Positions 22,761-26,560 of a stretch of 26,560 nt of DNA are shown in pieces. The number at the start of each line of letters is the position of its first letter. The stretch's first letter is position 1. Both the position numbers and the translations under genes were made by a program. The notes beneath the pieces are model-generated. The model worked only from the letters and a program-made list of their open reading frames with translations. It was not told the origin of the DNA and searched no databases. This stretch comes from CAYYJR01 sp964472305 (lineage in GTDB: Bacteria; Armatimonadota; Hebobacteria; CAIYQO01): the NCBI GenBank assembly GCA_964472305.1, contig CAYYJR010000033.1, forward strand, positions 1 to 26,560, in the 5' to 3' direction.

Positions 22761-24179
22761 TCATTCGTCGAGCAGCTTGATATCATCCGGCACCATCTCG
22801 GTATCCGGCGATTCCGTTCCGCTCGGGGGTGGCGTGGGTTTCACTTTCACTGTTTCGCCGGGCTGTGCCGGTCCCGTCGGTTTGGCGATTTCCGGTTTCA
22901 ATAAACCCAACTGTTCGAGGGCCTGCGTCGTCACCACGGCCCGTGCCCCCTGCTGCCGGGCGAAGCCCGCCGGATTACCCTTGGTGATCGCATACAGCAT
23001 GACATTGGCCCCCATCTGGTACTGGGCCGCCACAAACGGATCGACACTGGCATCGGCCGCGGAATAGATATGCGCAAAGTTGCCCGGCGTGTAGAATACA
23101 ATGAGCCGGCCATCTCGCGTCACGCCATAATTGCGCTTTTCGAGAATATTCTCGCCAATGCCGCCGGGCGGGTCCAGCCGGTAGAGAAAGCTGTTAATCG
23201 CATGGCTGCCGGAGATCGTCGACAGGCGGATACCGGGCAATATTTTATCCAGTTCGCGCGCGATAATATCTCGAATCACCGGATCGGGTCGGCTGTCGAG
23301 GAAGAGGAAGCCGCCTTTGTCCATATACTCGCGCAGCACGCTCACGTCACTCCCGTTCAGCTTGAAACCCTCATCGCAATAGATATACAGGAAGGTGGGC
23401 TGCGCGCCTTTGGACATATAGCGCTTTTTCAACTCATCCGGCGTCATCGGCCAGGTGTCGGTCTGGCAGGGGAAGGTTTTATTCAGGTAGTTCAGCAACC
23501 GTTTGGTGCCGTCGTTGTAGGCGAACCACGCAGAACTGGTGCCGTATTTCATGCGCACGAAGTAGACCCGACCGCCGATTTTCCCATTGGGGAATCCGGC
23601 CGGCACGCCGCCGTCGGGATCGCCGTCGGGAATGCCCCAGTCATCGCCCCCGCCGCCGGTGCCGATCTTAAACAGGTCTCTCGGATCGAGGCTGTCGCCG
23701 GGGCCGAGAATTTCACCTTCGGCGTCTGGATCATAGGCGATGTCACCAGGACCATCAGTCGCGGTGGCAATCATGTGACGATTACCGAAGGTCTTGGCAC
23801 CTTTCGCGCCTTCGCGCGCTTTCGGATCGAGGGTCGAACCCTTTTTGATTTTGGTCACATTGCGTTTGCCGTCAGGCCGACCAAGCGGCAAATCCAGCTT
23901 GCGCTCGGGTTCGGGTTTCTTCGGCGGCTCCACCTTGGGCGGTTCAGGCGTTGCCACGGTGACCTTGATCTCCACGAAGCGCTCAGCCGGGCGACGCGAG
24001 AGAATCAGGTTGACCGTCCACAAACCCACGGCGAACACCAGGTGTCCGGTCAACGCAGCGAGCACGCACCAGAACAACAAGCGGTTGTCACGGTACAGCA
24101 GCAGCAGCAGCAACCCCACGGCGCCGACGATGGTCATGCTCAGCAGCACCATCTTAATTGTGAGCACGATAGCGCCCAT
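22761..24179 (-). CDS. TonB-like membrane protein with proline-rich spacer and DUF4159 domain
   Basis: 472 residues. Two hydrophobic segments (about 4-28 and 34-60) are followed by a Val-rich strand and a proline/lysine/glutamate spacer (PEPPKVEPPKKPEPERK, 78-94), as in TonB and TolA. A Gly/Asp-rich linker (140-200) leads to a DUF4159 domain (about 203-400; GRVYFVRMKYG start, FLFLDSRPDP, ISGSHAINSFLY, GVTRDGRLIVFYT). A short Pro-rich tail ends at 472. DUF4159 has no established activity. The gene is 14 bp from exbD and 34 bp from the TPR gene. ATG 24179 has AAGGA 6 nt upstream. I infer a TonB-analogous role, with the DUF4159 domain as the force-receiving or effector part. Confidence 0.75.
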   Translation of the reverse strand: MGAIVLTIKMVLLSMTIVGAVGLLLLLLYRDNRLLFWCVLAALTGHLVFAVGLWTVNLILSRRPAERFVEIKVTVATPEPPKVEPPKKPEPERKLDLPLGRPDGKRNVTKIKKGSTLDPKAREGAKGAKTFGNRHMIATATDGPGDIAYDPDAEGEILGPGDSLDPRDLFKIGTGGGGDDWGIPDGDPDGGVPAGFPNGKIGGRVYFVRMKYGTSSAWFAYNDGTKRLLNYLNKTFPCQTDTWPMTPDELKKRYMSKGAQPTFLYIYCDEGFKLNGSDVSVLREYMDKGGFLFLDSRPDPVIRDIIARELDKILPGIRLSTISGSHAINSFLYRLDPPGGIGENILEKRNYGVTRDGRLIVFYTPGNFAHIYSAADASVDPFVAAQYQMGANVMLYAITKGNPAGFARQQGARAVVTTQALEQLGLLKPEIAKPTGPAQPGETVKVKPTPPPSGTESPDTEMVPDDIKLLDE

Positions 24180-24193
24180 GATGCATCCTTATC

Positions 24194-24616
24194 CTATTTA
24201 TCCGGTGGACCTGGCTTCAATGCCAGCGTAATCTGCACCCCGGTGCGGCTCACCTCGTCCAGCACCGGCATAATTTTCCCATAAACGGTACGCCGATCGC
24301 CGCGCAGGATGATCAAGGTTTTCGCGTTCTGGTTCTGGAAGGTTTTCACCCGGTTGCCGACCTGCTCAAGCGCGGTGGGTTTGCCATTGACCAGGATCAA
24401 ACCGCTCTGGTCGACGGTGATATTAATCTGCATCGGCGGCGCGGCGGCTTGCTTCGGGCTGCTGCCTTTGGGGAGTTCCAGCTTGATCGCCGAGTCGCGT
24501 GAAAACACCGTGGTCACCATGAAGATGATGAGCAGCACCAGCACCACGTCCACCAGTGGAATAATATTGATGGCGGCAATCTGGCCGTCTTCTTCTTCTA
24601 TCGCCGGTCCGTGCAT
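24194..24616 (-). CDS. exbD: ExbD/TolR-family biopolymer transport protein
   Basis: 140 residues: short acidic N-terminus, one span (about 17-37) with the essential Asp23 in NIIPLVDVVLVLL, and a periplasmic domain (45-135) with the family beta-alpha fold. The length matches ExbD. The AAAGGAG site lies inside the end of exbB and only 3 bp separate the genes, so translation is probably coupled. It forms the ion channel with ExbB and here likely drives the adjacent DUF4159 protein rather than a classical TonB, as none is seen. Confidence 0.95.
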   Translation of the reverse strand: MHGPAIEEEDGQIAAINIIPLVDVVLVLLIIFMVTTVFSRDSAIKLELPKGSSPKQAAAPPMQINITVDQSGLILVNGKPTALEQVGNRVKTFQNQNAKTLIILRGDRRTVYGKIMPVLDEVSRTGVQITLALKPGPPDK

Positions 24617-24619
24617 GCG

Positions 24620-25414
24620 TTACTCCTTTACCTGCACTGCGTCGTGGTGCGCCGTGCTGCCATTCGCCGGCATCAGCGGTTGTGCGTTCTTCGTCTCGCT
24701 CTCCTGCACCGCCTCGCGCTGCACCAGGAAGTAAATGCGCTCCAACGCCACTTCTTCCATCGAGAGGATGATCTGGCTGATGTGATCGGTGAAGAAGTTA
24801 TAGGCGATGACCGCGGGAATGGCGGCGAACAAGCCCATGGCGGTAGCCACCAGCGCGTCGGCGATGCCGCTGGCGACCAGTTCCTGCCCCATGTTCCCGG
24901 TGCGGGAGATGGAGTCGAAGGTGAGGATAATGCCCACCACCGTGCCGAACAACCCGATGAACGGCGCCACCGATGCGATATTGGCGAGGATGGGCAAGTT
25001 CGCACGCAGCATAGAGCGCACCAGCTTCAACTCGCGTCCCAACGCTTCGGTGACCATCGTCTCCATGACTTCCAGCCGTGTTTCGCCGACCGCCACCAAT
25101 TCCTGCCAGTAAGCGATGCCGACGCGCAACACTGAGAACAGCGGCACGACCTCGCGCCGGGCATGGCTGATCTCTTCGCGCGCCGTATCCCACTGTTGCA
25201 TCATCGCCCAGCTATCCAACTGCAGCAGCGCCTCCGCCGTCGTTCGTTGCGAGCGCTTCAGGATAATCCACCGTTCGATAATCACCGCGATCGACAACAC
25301 CGAACAGCCGATCAAGGTCACGAACACTATCTTGGAGATCGGACTGGCATTGAGCAGGATCGTCCAGAGATCGAGCCCACCCGCGGCACCGGCTGTCGCC
25401 ATAACCATCCACAT
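24620..25414 (-). CDS. exbB: ExbB/TolQ/MotA-family proton channel
   Basis: 264 residues with three spans (about 26-48, 142-166, 186-208) and a large cytoplasmic loop. The conserved APFIGLFGTVVGI (150-162) and LVATAMGLFAAIPAVIAYN (188-206) motifs are intact. The start follows AAAGGAG by 7 nt. A 35-residue polar tail after residue 230 with His and Gln is longer than in E. coli ExbB. It is co-directional with an upstream TPR gene 78 bp away and with exbD just downstream. TolQ is an alternative family name; absence of TolB/Pal and linkage to DUF4159 do not decide. Confidence 0.95.
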   Translation of the reverse strand: MWMVMATAGAAGGLDLWTILLNASPISKIVFVTLIGCSVLSIAVIIERWIILKRSQRTTAEALLQLDSWAMMQQWDTAREEISHARREVVPLFSVLRVGIAYWQELVAVGETRLEVMETMVTEALGRELKLVRSMLRANLPILANIASVAPFIGLFGTVVGIILTFDSISRTGNMGQELVASGIADALVATAMGLFAAIPAVIAYNFFTDHISQIILSMEEVALERIYFLVQREAVQESETKNAQPLMPANGSTAHHDAVQVKE

Positions 25415-25464
25415 CGGTCTACTCCTTTAATGCTTGCCACACAGGCATTTACGGGGGTTAGGTG

Positions 25465-25489
25465 CGTGGGGGCGCGACGCGCCCCCACG
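25465..25489. repeat. GC-rich 12-bp palindrome, probable dispersed intergenic repeat
   Basis: CGTGGGGGCGCG and CGCGCCCCCACG are separated by one A, giving a nearly perfect 25-nt palindrome. Read in frame it yields YVGARRAPT, a string I recall as a common spurious translation of dispersed repeats in environmental genomes. It ends 3 bp before the TPR gene's final codons, inside the gap between that gene and exbB, so it lies within an apparent operon and could act as a partial terminator or mRNA-stability hairpin. Confidence 0.45.
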
Positions 25490-25492
25490 TAT

Positions 25493-26560
25493 TCAGTCAA
25501 ATTCCGTCGCTGTGATGTTCGGGAATTCTTCTTTGATTTTTTCGCGCAAGCGAATCGCGTATGCCTTGATGTCCCCATCCGGATAGACGATGAGCAACTT
25601 GGTGAGCAGGGTAAACGCCTTTTGTGCGTTATTCTGCTTCAGATAGGCATTCGCCGCCCAATACAGCGCGTCGTCGGCCAGCTCGTGATCCTTGTACTTC
25701 TCGGTGAATTCAAGGTAGTAACGGATCGCGGTGCTGAGTCCGGTCGCCTCGCCTGCCAAGCCGGCGCGGTAATACGCCGTCGCCATGCGGTAGCTGATCC
25801 GATCGATGCGCGGATTGTCCGGAAAGCGTTCGATCAAGCGCCGATAAATGAATGCGGAAGTCAGGTATTCCTTCTTCTGGTAATAATAGTATTCCGCGAT
25901 GCACAACACGGCATCGGCGACCAGCGAGTTCTTCGGGAATCCGTAGACCAGGCGCATGGCCGACTCGGTGGCCTTCTCGATGTTGTCCTGATCGTAATAG
26001 AGCAACACCAGTTGATACAACGCCTGCGGGACGAATTCGCTATCCGGATATTCTTCGATCACACGGGTGAACAGTTTCTCCGCGTCGGGATTCTGCTCTT
26101 CACGACGAATCTTGCCGGTAAGGAACAACGATTCCACCACGTAGGGACTGGTGGGGAAGCGATCGATGACTTCCTGCAGCAACCGCGCCGATTCCTGCAA
26201 CTTGGCATTGGTCCGCTTGGCGCCGGTCGGCACTTTCATGATAGCCAGTTCGGCGGCGCCGACGGCATACAGGCTTTCGCCCAACCGCACCCGCGTCTCG
26301 ACTTCGAATTTGGGATCGTCGTAGACTTTGGTCAGCAGGATGCCTTCGGCATCGGCCAGCGGGCGGGTAGCCAGTTCCAGCTTGCGCTCCTCCGGGGTGT
26401 TGATAATGGTCTCGACATCCTGATAGGTAACGGTCAGCTTGCCCGAAAAGGGCACCGCAATTAAGTTGATCACCGGTGCTATCGGGGTAGCGGCCGGCTT
26501 GGTGTCCGTCGCGGGAGCGGTGGTGCCGGTCGCCGGCTTCGTGCCCGTCGCGGGAGCGGT
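25493..26560 (-). CDS. TPR-repeat protein, N-terminus outside window
   Basis: The frame is open to the right edge. A GTG at 26473 is the first start-like codon in the sequence shown, but the 29 codons upstream of it continue the frame as a Thr/Ala/Pro/Lys-rich linker. The true start therefore lies beyond the window. The 355 visible residues comprise that linker, a helical segment, and tandem TPR units with the pattern A..L....I..YP.S......A, for example around FPTSPYVVESLF, YPDSEFVPQALYQ and FPDNPRIDR. This is the type of TPR array seen in Tol-Pal-associated YbgF/CpoB and BamD-like proteins. A periplasmic role with the ExbB/ExbD/DUF4159 complex is inferred from position upstream of exbB. Confidence 0.75.
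   Translation of the reverse strand, partial: TAPATGTKPATGTTAPATDTKPAATPIAPVINLIAVPFSGKLTVTYQDVETIINTPEERKLELATRPLADAEGILLTKVYDDPKFEVETRVRLGESLYAVGAAELAIMKVPTGAKRTNAKLQESARLLQEVIDRFPTSPYVVESLFLTGKIRREEQNPDAEKLFTRVIEEYPDSEFVPQALYQLVLLYYDQDNIEKATESAMRLVYGFPKNSLVADAVLCIAEYYYYQKKEYLTSAFIYRRLIERFPDNPRIDRISYRMATAYYRAGLAGEATGLSTAIRYYLEFTEKYKDHELADDALYWAANAYLKQNNAQKAFTLLTKLLIVYPDGDIKAYAIRLREKIKEEFPNITATEFD
26483..26560. repeat. 39-bp tandem repeat coding a TAPAT(G/D)TKPA linker, two visible units
   Basis: Two consecutive 39-bp units (26522-26560 and 26483-26521), each coding Thr-Ala-Pro-Ala-Thr-Gly/Asp-Thr-Lys-Pro-Ala plus three residues, form the Pro/Thr-rich linker of the partial TPR gene. The run reaches the window edge and more units may follow. 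Confidence 0.6.

Noticed and set aside
22727..22786. Upstream ATG for the last TPR gene
   Set aside because: It would overlap the DUF4159 gene and put 20 polar residues in front of a clear signal peptide.
23070..24284. 404-codon plus-strand open frame
   Set aside because: Antisense to the DUF4159 gene, no motif and no ribosome site.
25163..26464. 433-codon plus-strand open frame
   Set aside because: Antisense to exbB and the TPR gene; the sense frames have recognisable domains.
1..26560. CRISPR arrays, tRNA or rRNA genes, intact transposases, prophage genes
   Set aside because: None of their hallmarks (regular spaced repeats, cloverleaf TTCRANNC-type segments, rRNA core strings, DDE or recombinase motifs) was seen on reading both strands.

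Overview
The window is GC-rich, Gram-negative-type chromosomal DNA. An ExbB/ExbD pair, Sec signal peptides and a GT-C membrane glycosyltransferase point to a cell with two membranes. I cannot name the organism. Several features recall uncultured Lentisphaerota, Planctomycetota, Hydrogenedentota or Armatimonadota: a DUF4159 protein beside exbBD, a uroporphyrinogen-decarboxylase-like remnant, CBM9-like and FG-GAP proteins, and GC-rich palindromes between genes. That placement is inference. No rRNA, tRNA, CRISPR array, phage gene or intact insertion sequence was seen.

Layout. (1) 1-4.6 kb: the 3' end of an acyl-ACP-reductase-like gene, a PfkB-type fructokinase (-), a divergent GT-C glycosyltransferase (+), an unrecognised 207-aa protein, and an N-terminal scrap of a URO-D-like gene. 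(2) 4.6-6.0 kb: a minus-strand pair made of a Fur-family regulator and a multi-membrane-span heavy-metal/manganese-type exporter. (3) 6.0-9.9 kb: about 0.8 kb with no convincing gene, then a secreted protein with two CBM9-like domains facing an FG-GAP repeat protein that has no signal peptide. (4) 9.9-19.1 kb: a dense set of cyclic-di-GMP genes. These are a REC-HD-GYP response regulator, a C-terminally truncated membrane PAS protein, a 7TM-PAS-GAF-PAS-GGDEF-EAL protein, a GAF-GGDEF cyclase and a GAF-HD-GYP phosphodiesterase; the last two form a likely operon. A 61-aa orphan small protein also lies here. (5) 19.1-21.0 kb: divergent housekeeping genes ychF and purN. (6) 21.1-26.6 kb: a minus-strand operon, cut by the window edge, of TPR protein, exbB, exbD, a TonB-like membrane protein whose C-terminal part is DUF4159, and a secreted TPR protein.

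The operon in (6) is the best candidate for a little-described system. It has the proton-channel pair of a TonB/Tol energiser. The partner has a membrane anchor and a proline-rich spacer like TonB, but ends in DUF4159 instead of a TonB C-terminal domain, and TPR proteins flank it.

Regulatory structure visible by eye: a symmetric divergent promoter between the fructokinase and the glycosyltransferase; two promoters (fur and ychF) whose -10 boxes end 8 nt before the start codon with no Shine-Dalgarno, suggesting leaderless transcripts; large hairpins without U-tracts at three convergent gene junctions; and short GC-rich palindromes of the dispersed-repeat type in three intergenic gaps.
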